This document shows, one piece after another, positions 16,071 through 24,206 of a DNA stretch of 64,000 nt. This DNA is from Thiothrix phosphatis (GTDB lineage: Bacteria; Pseudomonadota; Gammaproteobacteria; Thiotrichales; Thiotrichaceae), in NCBI RefSeq assembly GCF_035668035.1, contig NZ_JAYMYJ010000012.1, positions 62,001-126,000 of the forward strand, written 5' to 3'. The translations under genes and the position numbers were made by a program. Within the stretch, counting starts at the first letter, position 1, and every line of letters starts with the position of its first letter. The notes below the pieces were generated by a model. That model saw only the letters and a list, made by a program, of their open reading frames with translations, was not told where the DNA came from and made no database searches.

Positions 16071-16095
16071 ACCGAATTTTCAATTGCCGACGGTA
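16071..16095 (-). repeat. IS630 right terminal inverted repeat
   Basis: 25 bp ending CAATTGCCGACGGTA, 35 bp upstream of the transposase start; partner of 14980-15004. Followed by the TA target duplication. Confidence 0.92.
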
Positions 16096-16320
16096 TATGT
16101 GACGCCCAGTTTTTACCACCCCACTACCGCTTAACCATTCAATTTCTTGCAAAACCAGACATCCCTATTGCACTATGTCGGTTGTAAGTGCTTGTACAAA
16201 AGATATTCGGAATCCTCCTCCACCATAAACCGTACTGAATCCGATCTGAGCATTAGTACGGATTGATGCGCCATTCCAATGCGCATACAATAGACGCATA
16301 CGATATATCGAGGACTTGCC

Positions 16321-16569
16321 ATGCAAACCCTGATCTACGACACCAACGCTCCCAAGCGCGCCTTGAACCTCAGCATCAATAGCAACTTGCAGGAAGAAGC
16401 CCGCAAGTACAAAGTGAACCTTTCCAGACTGCTGGAACAAGCCCTGATTGAAACCCTCATCCAGAAAAAGCGCACCGAATGGCTGGAGCAAAACCGCGCC
16501 GCGCTGGAAGCCTACAATCAGCGCATCGAGGAACGCGGCGTCTTCAGCGATGGCCTGAGAAACTTCTGA
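16321..16569 (+). CDS. ccdA: CcdA-family antitoxin
   Basis: 82 residues. The N-terminal half (KRALNLSINSNLQEEARKYKVNLSRLLEQAL) is a ribbon-helix-helix DNA-binding domain; the C-terminal half (WLEQNRAALEAYNQRIEERG...SDGLRNF) is the disordered toxin-binding tail, with the conserved final phenylalanine typical of CcdA. It would neutralise CcdB and repress its own operon. The ribosome binding site is GAGGA. Just upstream the repeated GCGCATAC/ACGCATAC elements (16281-16301) are candidate operator half-sites. It overlaps ccdB by one base (TGATG). Confidence 0.92.
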   Translation: MQTLIYDTNAPKRALNLSINSNLQEEARKYKVNLSRLLEQALIETLIQKKRTEWLEQNRAALEAYNQRIEERGVFSDGLRNF

Positions 16570-16880
16570 TGGCGCAGTTTGACGTTTACCGCAACACCAA
16601 CCCCGCCACCAACTCCAGCATTCCATATTTGCTGGACGTACAGACTGACCTGCTCGACATGCTGAAAACCCGGGTAGTTGTTCCGTTGGAAGAATGTAGC
16701 CAGTTAGCCGTTGCCCAGCGATTGACCCCAAACTTTCAAATCGAGGGTGTCACTGTCATGATGTCGACGCCAGAACTTGCTGGCATTCATACCCGATCAT
16801 TAGGGGAATACGTTTGCTCCGTTGCTGGGCACCGGCACGACATCATGGCGGCACTGGATATGCTGTTTTCCGGCATTTGA
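16569..16880 (+). CDS. ccdB: CcdB-family gyrase-poisoning toxin
   Basis: 103 residues, the normal length of CcdB (about 101-105). CcdB traps DNA gyrase on cut DNA. Visible are MAQFDVYRN, PYLLDVQTDLLD and RVVVPLEE, all matching the SH3-like core, and a C-terminus DMLFSGI. E. coli F-plasmid CcdB ends WGI, with the Trp important for gyrase binding; here it is Ser, as in several chromosomal homologues. Start chosen at the ATG overlapping the ccdA stop, which couples translation. Chromosomal copies usually stabilise islands, consistent with the accessory DNA to the left. Confidence 0.92.
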   Translation: MAQFDVYRNTNPATNSSIPYLLDVQTDLLDMLKTRVVVPLEECSQLAVAQRLTPNFQIEGVTVMMSTPELAGIHTRSLGEYVCSVAGHRHDIMAALDMLFSGI

Positions 16881-16966
16881 TCACAACGGTTGCAAGATTC
16901 CCCAAGATTGCAGCACATCCCACCAGCACATAAAATACAGCGTTTTCGTCCCCAGGATTCCACACG

Positions 16967-18547
16967 ATGACCACTGCATCCAATCTGCCAGTAACCCGCG
17001 CACTATTGAGCGTTTCCGACAAATCCGGCGTCCTTGAGTTTGCCCGCTTCCTGCAAGCACAAGGCGTGCATATCCTCTCCACCGGAGGCACGGCGAAACT
17101 GCTGGCGGACAACGGCGTACCCGTGACCGAAGTTTCCGAGCATACCGGCTTTCCGGAAATGATGGACGGGCGCGTCAAAACCCTGCACCCGAAAATCCAC
17201 GGCGGCATTCTCGGGCGGCGCGGCACGGATGACGCCGTCATGGCGGAACACGGCATTGGCCGCATCGACCTGATCGTGGTCAACCTGTATCCATTCGAAG
17301 CCACCGTGTCCAAACCCGACTGCACCTTTGAAGACGCTGTGGAAAACATCGACATCGGCGGCCCTGCAATGGTGCGCGCCAGCGCCAAAAACCATGCCCA
17401 TGTGACGGTGGTGGTCGAACCGGCTGATTACGCCCGCATCCAGTCCGAGATGGAAGCCAACGGCAACTGCATCAGCCCCGCGGCCCGCTTCGACCTCGCC
17501 ATCAAGGCGTTTGAGCACACAGCCCGTTACGATGGGATGATCGCCAATTACTTTGGCGCACGGGTGGAAAGCGGCAGCCATGAGCAGCCTGCTGATTTCC
17601 CGCGCACCTTCAACCTGCAAGTGAAGAAAAAACAGGATTGCCGTTACGGCGAAAACAGCCATCAGGGCGGCGCTTTTTATGTGGAAAGCAACGCCCCGGC
17701 TGGCACCATTGCCACCGCCCGCCAGATTCAGGGCAAGGAATTGTCCTACAACAATATCGCCGATACTGATGCGGCGTTGGAATGTGTGCGCCAGTTTGAC
17801 CTGCCCGCCTGCGTCATTGTCAAACACGCCAATCCGTGCGGTGTGGCGGTCGCTGCCGACATCCTGACAGCTTACGACCGCGCCTATTCCACCGACCCGG
17901 AATCAGCCTTCGGCGGTATCATCGCTTTCAACTGCGAACTGGACGGCGCAACCGCCCGCGCCATTGTTGAACGTCAGTTTGTGGAAGTCATCATCGCCCC
18001 GAGCATTTCCAGCGACGCCGCCAGCGTTGTCAGCGCCAAGAAAAACGTGCGCCTGTTGGAATGCGGAAAACTCTCCGGCCATATCGGGCAGATGGATTTC
18101 AAACGGGTGACCGGCGGCCTGCTGCTGCAACACAACGATGCACAGCTATATGATGAGCTGAAAGTCGTCACCGAACGCGAGCCTACCATTGAAGAATACG
18201 GCGACCTGTTGTTTGCCTGGAAAGTCGCCAAATTTGTCAAATCCAACGCCATCGTCTACGTGAAAGACAATATGACCATTGGCGTGGGCGCTGGCCAGAT
18301 GAGCCGGGTGAATTCGGCACGCATCGCCGCCATCAAAGCGGAACATGCCGGGTTGCAGGTGCCCGGCTCCGTCATGGCGTCCGACGCCTTCTTCCCGTTC
18401 CGCGACGGCATCGACAATGCGGCGGCAGCGGGCGTCAAGGCGGTCATCCAGCCGGGCGGCTCCATGCGCGACGAAGAAACAATCACCGCTGCCAATGAAC
18501 ACGGCATGGCGATGATTTTTACTGGCATGCGCCACTTCCGCCACTGA
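16967..18547 (+). CDS. purH: Bifunctional AICAR formyltransferase/IMP cyclohydrolase
   Basis: Catalyses the last two steps of purine synthesis: formylation of AICAR with 10-formyl-THF and ring closure to IMP. 526 residues, the standard length. The N-terminal MGS-fold cyclohydrolase domain (about 1-195) begins with ALLSVSDKSGVLEFA and has STGGTAKLL and the GRVKTLHPKIHGGIL motif. The transformylase domain has RYGENSHQ, KHANPCGVA and the catalytic lysine-histidine pair in that KHANPCG stretch, and ends HFRH. Single gene with its own terminator; purD is not adjacent. Confidence 0.97.
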   Translation: MTTASNLPVTRALLSVSDKSGVLEFARFLQAQGVHILSTGGTAKLLADNGVPVTEVSEHTGFPEMMDGRVKTLHPKIHGGILGRRGTDDAVMAEHGIGRIDLIVVNLYPFEATVSKPDCTFEDAVENIDIGGPAMVRASAKNHAHVTVVVEPADYARIQSEMEANGNCISPAARFDLAIKAFEHTARYDGMIANYFGARVESGSHEQPADFPRTFNLQVKKKQDCRYGENSHQGGAFYVESNAPAGTIATARQIQGKELSYNNIADTDAALECVRQFDLPACVIVKHANPCGVAVAADILTAYDRAYSTDPESAFGGIIAFNCELDGATARAIVERQFVEVIIAPSISSDAASVVSAKKNVRLLECGKLSGHIGQMDFKRVTGGLLLQHNDAQLYDELKVVTEREPTIEEYGDLLFAWKVAKFVKSNAIVYVKDNMTIGVGAGQMSRVNSARIAAIKAEHAGLQVPGSVMASDAFFPFRDGIDNAAAAGVKAVIQPGGSMRDEETITAANEHGMAMIFTGMRHFRH

Positions 18548-18556
18548 GCCAAAACT

Positions 18557-18588
18557 AAAAAAGGGCTTGATAACTCAAGCCCTTTTTT
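18557..18588. terminator. Bidirectional intrinsic terminator after purH
   Basis: 14-bp perfect stem (AAAAAAGGGCTTGA with its complement) around the loop TAAC, giving a T-run on both strands. It serves purH on the plus strand and the converging gene at 18611 on the minus strand. Confidence 0.93.
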
Positions 18589-18610
18589 CACACACCGGTT
18601 TTTCAGGAAT

Positions 18611-18967
18611 TTAGAAATGAACCTGGAAAAGCTGACGGATATTATCTTTCAGCCGGTTGCTTGCCTGCTCCCCTTTTTGGGTTGCCGGAAAAATTTCCCG
18701 CGGCGTATAACCGAAGGTTTCGTTGAACATGGAAAAATCGATTCTGAAACTTTCGCCTTCCACGTAGTAGGAAAGCAACTCCACTAACGGCATTTCGCGG
18801 TCGTTGAACGGCTTGACTGTTTTGATGAAACCTTGCCGACTCAATTCCGTCACCGCTTTGACTGCACGTTTGCGGTTGTGCTCATCGACTACATACCAGG
18901 TAATTGAACCACTTTCAGGGGTTTCCTGCTCATGGTCAATGGCATTCAGGGTAAATGTTTTAATCAT
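18611..18967 (-). CDS. Conserved-looking hypothetical protein
   Basis: 118 residues beginning MIKTFTLNAIDHEQET; no family recognised. It is soluble, without signal peptide, membrane helix or cysteine. An aromatic and charged N-terminal half (SGSITWYVVDEHNRKRAV) is followed by a central VELLSYYVEGESFRIDFSMF segment. The in-frame codon at 18997 would add ten residues; the ATG at 18967 was chosen because CAGGAA precedes it. Codon use is like the core genes. It stands alone, tail to tail with purH across a shared terminator. Confidence 0.7.
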   Translation of the reverse strand: MIKTFTLNAIDHEQETPESGSITWYVVDEHNRKRAVKAVTELSRQGFIKTVKPFNDREMPLVELLSYYVEGESFRIDFSMFNETFGYTPREIFPATQKGEQASNRLKDNIRQLFQVHF

Positions 18968-19068
18968 GGTTGTATTCCTGCGGCCCACCAACAGCAATAA
19001 TCTATCATAGAATAGTTTTATATTACATATATGGGATTAACTATTGCTGAACAAATATTAGCAACTGC

Positions 19069-19797
19069 TTACAGATTGGTTGCAAGAGCAACCCAGTTGC
19101 CATTCACCAATCCTTCTATCGGTTGAAAACGGGTCTTGTAGCGCATCTTGGATGACTCGGCAATCCAATAGCCGGGGTAGACATAAGGCAGCCCGCGTCT
19201 GCGCGCTTGCTCGATTTGCCAGAGGATCGCGTAGGTTCCCAGCCCGCGCTTTTCGCCTGCCTCCGGCGCAAAAAACGTGTAGACGGATGACAGGCAGTTT
19301 TTCAACTCATCCACCGCCGCCACCGCCAACAAACTGTCGCCTTCATAGAATTCCACCAGCACAGTGGTGCACCAATGTGTCAGCAGGAAACTGGCGAAGG
19401 TGGCGGTGCTGTCCATATCCATACCACCGCCAAAATGACGGCGGCTGATATATTGCCGGTACAGTTCGTCATACTCAGGCTTGAAACCATTGCGATTGAC
19501 GACTACGCGCAAATCACTGTTGCGTTTCAGGTTACGCCGTTGGGAGCGGTCTGGAACAAATTCATTCACCGGAATACGGCTGGAGACACAGGAGCTGCAT
19601 CCCTTGCAGTGTGGCCGGTAGACATCCGCACCGCTGCGGCGAAAACCGCTTTCCAGCAAACGCGCATACAGTTCGGCGGTCATGCGGTAACAGGGGTCAA
19701 CCAGCAAATTCATGGCCTGCCGCCCAGGCAAATAAGGGCAAGGATGAATGGCGGTAATATACAGGTTCAAACTGGCTTCGGCCGACATCCTGTTCAT
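19069..19797 (-). CDS. bpt: Aspartate/glutamate leucyltransferase (Bpt)
   Basis: Transfers leucine from Leu-tRNA to proteins with N-terminal Asp or Glu, marking them for ClpS-ClpAP (bacterial N-degron pathway). 242 residues, the usual size. The N-terminal ATE domain shows CPYLPGRQAMNLLVDP, then CKGCSSCVSSRIPV with the cysteine cluster, the RRHFGGGMDMDS region, and the C-terminal GNAT-like domain with YVYPGYWI and MRYKTRF. The upstream in-frame extension would overlap fnr; the ATG at 19797 lies one base after the fnr stop. Close coupling to an FNR gene is unusual; aat or infA neighbours are more common. Confidence 0.93.
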   Translation of the reverse strand: MNRMSAEASLNLYITAIHPCPYLPGRQAMNLLVDPCYRMTAELYARLLESGFRRSGADVYRPHCKGCSSCVSSRIPVNEFVPDRSQRRNLKRNSDLRVVVNRNGFKPEYDELYRQYISRRHFGGGMDMDSTATFASFLLTHWCTTVLVEFYEGDSLLAVAAVDELKNCLSSVYTFFAPEAGEKRGLGTYAILWQIEQARRRGLPYVYPGYWIAESSKMRYKTRFQPIEGLVNGNWVALATNL

Positions 19798-19798
19798 G

Positions 19799-20503
19799 TC
19801 AGCAACTCCCGCTGGAACAAGCCGCCTTGCGCAACCCTGCAATATCCTCAATCTGGATACTGCCGCGTTGTTCATTGATGAAGCCCTGACGTTTCCAGTC
19901 CGATAGGAAACGGCTGACGGTTTCGATGGTAAGGCCTAGCAATTCGCCAATCTCCCCGCGTGACAGGGGCAAGGGTGACCAGCCACCATTGCTGTTCTCA
20001 CACCAGCGGATCAGGAAGGAGGCCAAACGTTCGGCGGCCTTTTTCGCCCCCAATTCCAGCATCATGTCTTCAGCTTCACGCAAATGCTGGATCCAGCGGC
20101 GCATCATGGTGTTTTCAATTTCGGGGTTCTGCTTTTTCAGCTCCATCAGTTCACCGAGAGGCAGGCGGCAAACCTCAATGTCACTCAGGGGGATGGCGGT
20201 GTGGTTATAGGATTCGCCAGCAAACCCATCGAAACCGAACAGGTCACCGGTACGCAACACACGCACGATCTGGGTGCGTCCGTTTGGCAGAGTTTTAATC
20301 AATTTGACCAGCCCCTTGCGCAGGGTGAAAGCCGTGGCGGAAACATCGCCTTGGTGGTAAACGGTTTCATCAACCGCATAGGTGACGACAGAAGGCTGGA
20401 ACCCTTGTATCTCTGCCAACCTGTTAACCGGCAATTGGGCAAAAATGCTCAAATGCCTGATTTGACAGGTCTGGCAGTGTCCCCTGCCTTTGATGTTTGA
20501 CAT
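19799..20503 (-). CDS. fnr: Crp/Fnr-family regulator, FNR type
   Basis: 234 residues: N-terminal cysteine region, cyclic-nucleotide-fold sensor domain (about 18-140), dimer helix, and a winged helix with recognition helix GLTIETVSRFL, whose Glu and SR residues are those FNR uses to read TTGAT. FNR normally holds an O2-labile [4Fe-4S] cluster with four cysteines. Here C10, C13 and C112 align, but the third ligand (C29 in E. coli) is Ser. The start at MSNIKGRG has AAGGAGAGGGT in front. Targets probably include cydABX (box at 9447) and perhaps the cco genes. It is co-transcribed with bpt. Confidence 0.9.
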   Translation of the reverse strand: MSNIKGRGHCQTCQIRHLSIFAQLPVNRLAEIQGFQPSVVTYAVDETVYHQGDVSATAFTLRKGLVKLIKTLPNGRTQIVRVLRTGDLFGFDGFAGESYNHTAIPLSDIEVCRLPLGELMELKKQNPEIENTMMRRWIQHLREAEDMMLELGAKKAAERLASFLIRWCENSNGGWSPLPLSRGEIGELLGLTIETVSRFLSDWKRQGFINEQRGSIQIEDIAGLRKAACSSGSC

Positions 20504-20617
20504 ACCCTCTCCTTCGCTTGCTTCCACCAGCAGACGCCTGCCTTCGAAATATTTACAGTGTTCAGTCGTGCAGAACCAAGCCTAAGTCTAAGGAGAGGGT
20601 ATGGCAAGTAGCCCGTG

Positions 20618-21256
20618 TCAAGGCGCGAGATTTTTCACGACAACAAACGCGCCACGCAGGTCGCCTTCCTTAAATCCGGTCGCTTTGTCATCAGGATACA
20701 ACTCGTTCAATTTGGCCGTAACCGCCGGACTGATGTCAGTCCCATGGCACTTCAAGCAAAGCGCCCCCGTGGGAATAGCTTTCATAAAACGGAATTCGTT
20801 GTCCACTACATCGGAATAAACCAGTGCCGCCGGATCTTCACCTGCCGCCTTGCGGGTCTCGAAGTCATTCAGCACCTGGGTTTCCCATTCGTTGGGCGCA
20901 CCCGTTGCCGAGTTGCGGCTTTTCAGGCTGACGCGGCTGACCTGCATGCCTTTTTCGGCAGAAACGGTTTTGGCGATTTCGGGAGCCCGGGTATGGCAGA
21001 TATTCAATGCCTCAACCGGACCACCCGCCATCATCGCCGTTTCCAATTCGCCCTTGAGTGTGCCGCCAAAAACATGTACAGCCGCTTTGGCTGCTTCGGT
21101 TAGCGCGGCTTTGTCCGTTGGGGGAGCTGCTGGGGTAGTTTGCGCCACGGTGGCAACAGCCTTTTGGCCTGTTTGTGGAGCTTCAGCCTGCTTGTCTTCG
21201 CCACCACAGGCGGCCAGCAAGGCTGCGAGACTAATCATCACGATATGCTTTTTCAT
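20618..21256 (-). CDS. DUF3365 haem-binding lipoprotein
   Basis: 212 residues. The signal peptide has lipobox LAAC (MISLAALLAACGGEDK), so the protein is tethered in the periplasm. A low-complexity Ala/Pro linker is followed by a DUF3365/Tll0287-like domain, the fold of a haem c-binding sensor-like protein: NICHTRAPEIAK, VLNDFETRKAAGEDPAALVYSD, one CLKCH haem c motif and the closing ELYPDDKATGFKEGDLRGAF. The ATG at 21256 is preferred over a TTG six bases earlier because AAGGA is correctly spaced. It lies upstream of fnr on the same strand, 114 bp away; a redox-sensing role together with FNR is possible but unproven. Confidence 0.85.
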   Translation of the reverse strand: MKKHIVMISLAALLAACGGEDKQAEAPQTGQKAVATVAQTTPAAPPTDKAALTEAAKAAVHVFGGTLKGELETAMMAGGPVEALNICHTRAPEIAKTVSAEKGMQVSRVSLKSRNSATGAPNEWETQVLNDFETRKAAGEDPAALVYSDVVDNEFRFMKAIPTGALCLKCHGTDISPAVTAKLNELYPDDKATGFKEGDLRGAFVVVKNLAP

Positions 21257-21568
21257 TATCAATCCTTCTTACTTTTCTAAAGTTAGCCCAGAAAACTGTC
21301 AGAAGATGATGGGGCCTGCATTGGAATATGTCAAAAAAAATCAGCCCATTGCCCCTGCCTGAAGGCTTGTGCCATCCCCGCCCGGATGGGTATTGGTGAA
21401 ACCTGCTGCACATGGCTGGAAAGAACATTCATCTAGCGTTCATCAGGACGAAACAAAACAGGCATAGCATCTGTTGTGCTGCAGCAATAAACCAATCGCT
21501 TTTCAGGTGTTCCAATACCTGAAGGCTATTGGCTTGGTTCACCCAGCTTAATAAAGAGGTCATACCTA
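21257..21568. other. Intergenic region between divergent genes
   Basis: 312 bp separating the DUF3365 gene (minus) from pta (plus). It must hold both promoters. Apart from the inverted repeat at 21502-21523 I see no coding frame with a ribosome binding site, no RNA gene and no mobile-element end. Confidence 0.6.
21502..21523. promoter_or_regulatory. Palindromic operator candidate before pta
   Basis: TTCAGGT-N8-ACCTGAA, a perfect 7-bp inverted repeat 45 bp upstream of the pta start. The spacing suits a dimeric helix-turn-helix repressor such as TetR or GntR types; no regulator gene lies next to it. Confidence 0.5.
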
Positions 21569-22969
21569 ATGACGCAGGAATTCATTGAAAACCGCGTTTT
21601 TGACGAGATCCAGCCAGACCAAACCGCAGAGTTGCAGCGCACCCTTACACGGGATGACATTGCCCTGTTCAGCAAGGTTTCCGGCGATCTAAACCCCACC
21701 CACGTTGACGAAGAATACGCCATCCGCAGTGGTGCCAAAGGCATCGTCGGCCATAGCCTGTGGGCGACAGGGCTGGTTTCCAGCCTGCTGGCCAATGTCC
21801 TGCCGGGGCCTGGCACCCTTTACCGTGGGCAGGAATCCCGTTTCCACCGCCCCGTGCATCTGGGCGATGTGCTGAAAGCACGTGTCAAAGTGCGCGAAAA
21901 ACGGGATGGTGGTGTCGTCCTGTTTGAGTGCGAAGTCACCAATCAGTACCGGGAACTGGTCATGGACGGCATGGCGGAGGTTGTCGCCCCGACCGAGCGC
22001 ATCCGTGTACAACGTACCGAAATGCCGGAAATTTCTGTCCTGCATCATGACAGCTTCAAGGCGCTGTTTGACTCGGTCGCACCACTGGAGCCGGTGCCAA
22101 CGGCGGTTGTTCACCCCTGTGATCTGGTATCCCTCAAAGGTGCGATGGACGCGGCGCGGGATCAATTCATCCAGCCGATCCTGGTCGGGCCGGAACATAA
22201 AATCCGTGCAGTAGCGGAAGCCGAAAACATCGACCTGAGCGGTGCCAGCTTTGTCAACGCCGAGCACAGCCATGCCGCTGCCAGCAAAGCGGTGGAGCTG
22301 GTGCGCGAAGGCAAAGCCGAAATCCTGATGAAAGGCAGCCTGCATACCGATGAAGTGTTGGGCGCTGTCGTCAATAAAACAACCGGCATCCGCACCGAAC
22401 GGCGCATCAGCCATGTGTTCGTGATGGACGTCCCCACCTACCCCAAACTGCTGCTGATTTCGGATGTCGCCGTCAATATCGCGCCTGATCTGGAAGCCAA
22501 ACGCGACATCTGCCAGAACGCCATCGATCTGGCGCGCACAGTCGGGGTGGAGCGCCCTAAAGTCGCCATCCTTTCTGCGGTGGAAACCATCCGCCCCAAA
22601 ATCCAGTCCACCCTCGACGCCGCCGCCCTGTGCAAAATGGCTGACCGTGGCCAGATCACCGGCGGGATTCTGGACGGCCCGCTGGCCATGGATAACGCCA
22701 TCAGCCTGGAAGCCGCCAAAATCAAAAAGATCGATTCCGTGGTGGCAGGCAATGCTGATGTGCTGATCGCCCCCGACCTGGAAGCAGGCAATATCCTTGC
22801 CAAGCAACTGATCTTCCTGGCCAATGCCGAAGCGGCCGGGATCGTGCTGGGCGCCAGGGTGCCGATCATCCTGACCTCACGCGCTGACAGCGTGCGCACC
22901 CGTCATGCTTCAGCAGCCATCGCCGTCTTGCACGCCCACGCCATTCGCCAAGGCCTGCATGCGGGGTAA
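21569..22969 (+). CDS. pta: MaoC-phosphate acetyl/butyryltransferase fusion
   Basis: 466 residues. The first ~150 form a MaoC-type hot-dog (R)-specific enoyl-CoA hydratase domain with the hydratase motif SGDLNPTHVDEEYA (catalytic Asp and His). The rest (about 170-466) is a PTA_PTB domain that exchanges acyl-CoA and acyl-phosphate, with LMKGSLHTDEVLGAVV, FVMDVPTYPK and the closing SRADSVRTRHASAAIAV. Databases call such proteins bifunctional enoyl-CoA hydratase/phosphate acetyltransferase. Followed directly by ackA, so acetyl- or butyryl-phosphate is passed on to ATP synthesis. AAAGAGGT serves as ribosome binding site. Confidence 0.93.
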   Translation: MTQEFIENRVFDEIQPDQTAELQRTLTRDDIALFSKVSGDLNPTHVDEEYAIRSGAKGIVGHSLWATGLVSSLLANVLPGPGTLYRGQESRFHRPVHLGDVLKARVKVREKRDGGVVLFECEVTNQYRELVMDGMAEVVAPTERIRVQRTEMPEISVLHHDSFKALFDSVAPLEPVPTAVVHPCDLVSLKGAMDAARDQFIQPILVGPEHKIRAVAEAENIDLSGASFVNAEHSHAAASKAVELVREGKAEILMKGSLHTDEVLGAVVNKTTGIRTERRISHVFVMDVPTYPKLLLISDVAVNIAPDLEAKRDICQNAIDLARTVGVERPKVAILSAVETIRPKIQSTLDAAALCKMADRGQITGGILDGPLAMDNAISLEAAKIKKIDSVVAGNADVLIAPDLEAGNILAKQLIFLANAEAAGIVLGARVPIILTSRADSVRTRHASAAIAVLHAHAIRQGLHAG

Positions 22970-22974
22970 CTGTG

Positions 22975-24189
22975 ATGAACAAACTGATTCTCACCCTGAA
23001 TGCCGGTTCGTCCAGCATCAAATTCGCTGTCTATGAAACCCTGGAAGGCGAACTGGAGCTGATGGCCAAAGGCCAGGTCGAAGGCATCGGCACACGGCCG
23101 CATTTCATCGCCAAGTCCCCCGACGGCAAGGTTTTATCCGAAAGTTACTGGGAAGCGGTCGCCCACGGTCAGGGTCACGCGCGCGCTTTCGACCAAATCT
23201 GGAGCTGGTTGGAAGACGCCGCCAGTGGCCGGGAGATCCTCGCGGTCGGCCACCGGGTCGCGCATGGCGGCGAAACCTACGCACAGCCGGTGCTGATCGA
23301 CACCGGCGTGATGGGCGAGCTGACCCGACTCATCCCGCTGGTGCCACTGCATCAGCCCAACAATCTGGCGGCCATCCGTGCGGTGGCCATACAGCACCCA
23401 GGCCTGCCGCAGGTAGCCTGCTTCGATACTGCCTTCCACCAAGGGCGCGAAGCCGTGACCGAATGCTTCGCCCTGCCTTACCCGTTGTTTGAGCGGGGCG
23501 TGCGCCGCTACGGTTTTCACGGGCTGTCTTATGAATACATTATCGAACGGCTGCGGGAAATCGCCCCAGCCACTGCCAAAGGGCGCGTCGTCGTGGCGCA
23601 TCTGGGCAGCGGTTGCAGCATGACCGCCATTCGCAACGGTAAAAGCATCGACACCACCATGAGCTTTTCCGCGCTGGATGGCGTGCCGATGGGCACCCGT
23701 TGCGGTGTGCTGGACCCCGGAGTGCTGCTGTTCCTGATGCGGGAAGACAAGATGGGTCTGGAGGAACTGGAGGCTCTGCTCTACAAACAATCCGGCCTGC
23801 TGGGGTTGTCCGGCGTCAGCAACGACCTGCGCGCCTTGCATACCAGTGAAGACCCACGCGCCGCCGCCGCCATCGATTACTTCGTATACCGCGTCAGCCA
23901 GATTCTGGGTTCACTGACCGCCTCGCTGGGCGGTCTGGATGCACTGGTGTTCACGGCCGGTGTCGGTGAAAACGATGCCGAAGTCCGCCGCCGCGTCTGT
24001 CTGGATGCAGGCTGGCTGGGTGTCAGCCTGGATGAAGCCGCCAACCAAACAGGCCGCCCGCGCATTTCCCATGAAGGCGCCGGCCCTTCCGTCTGGGTCA
24101 TTCCCACCGATGAAGAAAAGATGATTGCCAGGCATACCCTGCGCGTTCTGGCGACCCAAACCGGCCACCCAAACCAGCAGACTGCCTGA
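22975..24189 (+). CDS. ackA: Acetate kinase
   Basis: Converts acyl-phosphate and ADP to acid and ATP. 404 residues from the ATG at 22975 (a GTG three bases earlier is possible). ASKHA-fold signatures are the start LTLNAGSSSIKFAVY, GHRVAHGG, the DTAFH motif, RRYGFHGLSYEY, VVAHLGSGCSMTAI with the phosphate loop, and the FTAGVGEND adenosine region. Acetate and butyrate kinases are hard to separate by eye; DTAFHQ and the length favour acetate kinase. The gene begins five bases after pta ends and precedes the DUF3141 gene by 17 bp, so all are one operon. Confidence 0.94.
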   Translation: MNKLILTLNAGSSSIKFAVYETLEGELELMAKGQVEGIGTRPHFIAKSPDGKVLSESYWEAVAHGQGHARAFDQIWSWLEDAASGREILAVGHRVAHGGETYAQPVLIDTGVMGELTRLIPLVPLHQPNNLAAIRAVAIQHPGLPQVACFDTAFHQGREAVTECFALPYPLFERGVRRYGFHGLSYEYIIERLREIAPATAKGRVVVAHLGSGCSMTAIRNGKSIDTTMSFSALDGVPMGTRCGVLDPGVLLFLMREDKMGLEELEALLYKQSGLLGLSGVSNDLRALHTSEDPRAAAAIDYFVYRVSQILGSLTASLGGLDALVFTAGVGENDAEVRRRVCLDAGWLGVSLDEAANQTGRPRISHEGAGPSVWVIPTDEEKMIARHTLRVLATQTGHPNQQTA

Positions 24190-24206
24190 CTCCAAGGAGA
24201 AAAATC

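Larger units (their letters stand above)
14980..16095 (-). mobile_element. IS630-family insertion sequence, complete
   Basis: An element of about 1116 bp with 25-bp terminal inverted repeats (one mismatch), one transposase gene, and the dinucleotide TA flanking both ends (14978-14979 and 16096-16097), the target duplication characteristic of the IS630/Tc1-mariner group. All parts appear intact, so it may still move. It inserted between the repeat lipoprotein and ccdAB. Confidence 0.92.
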
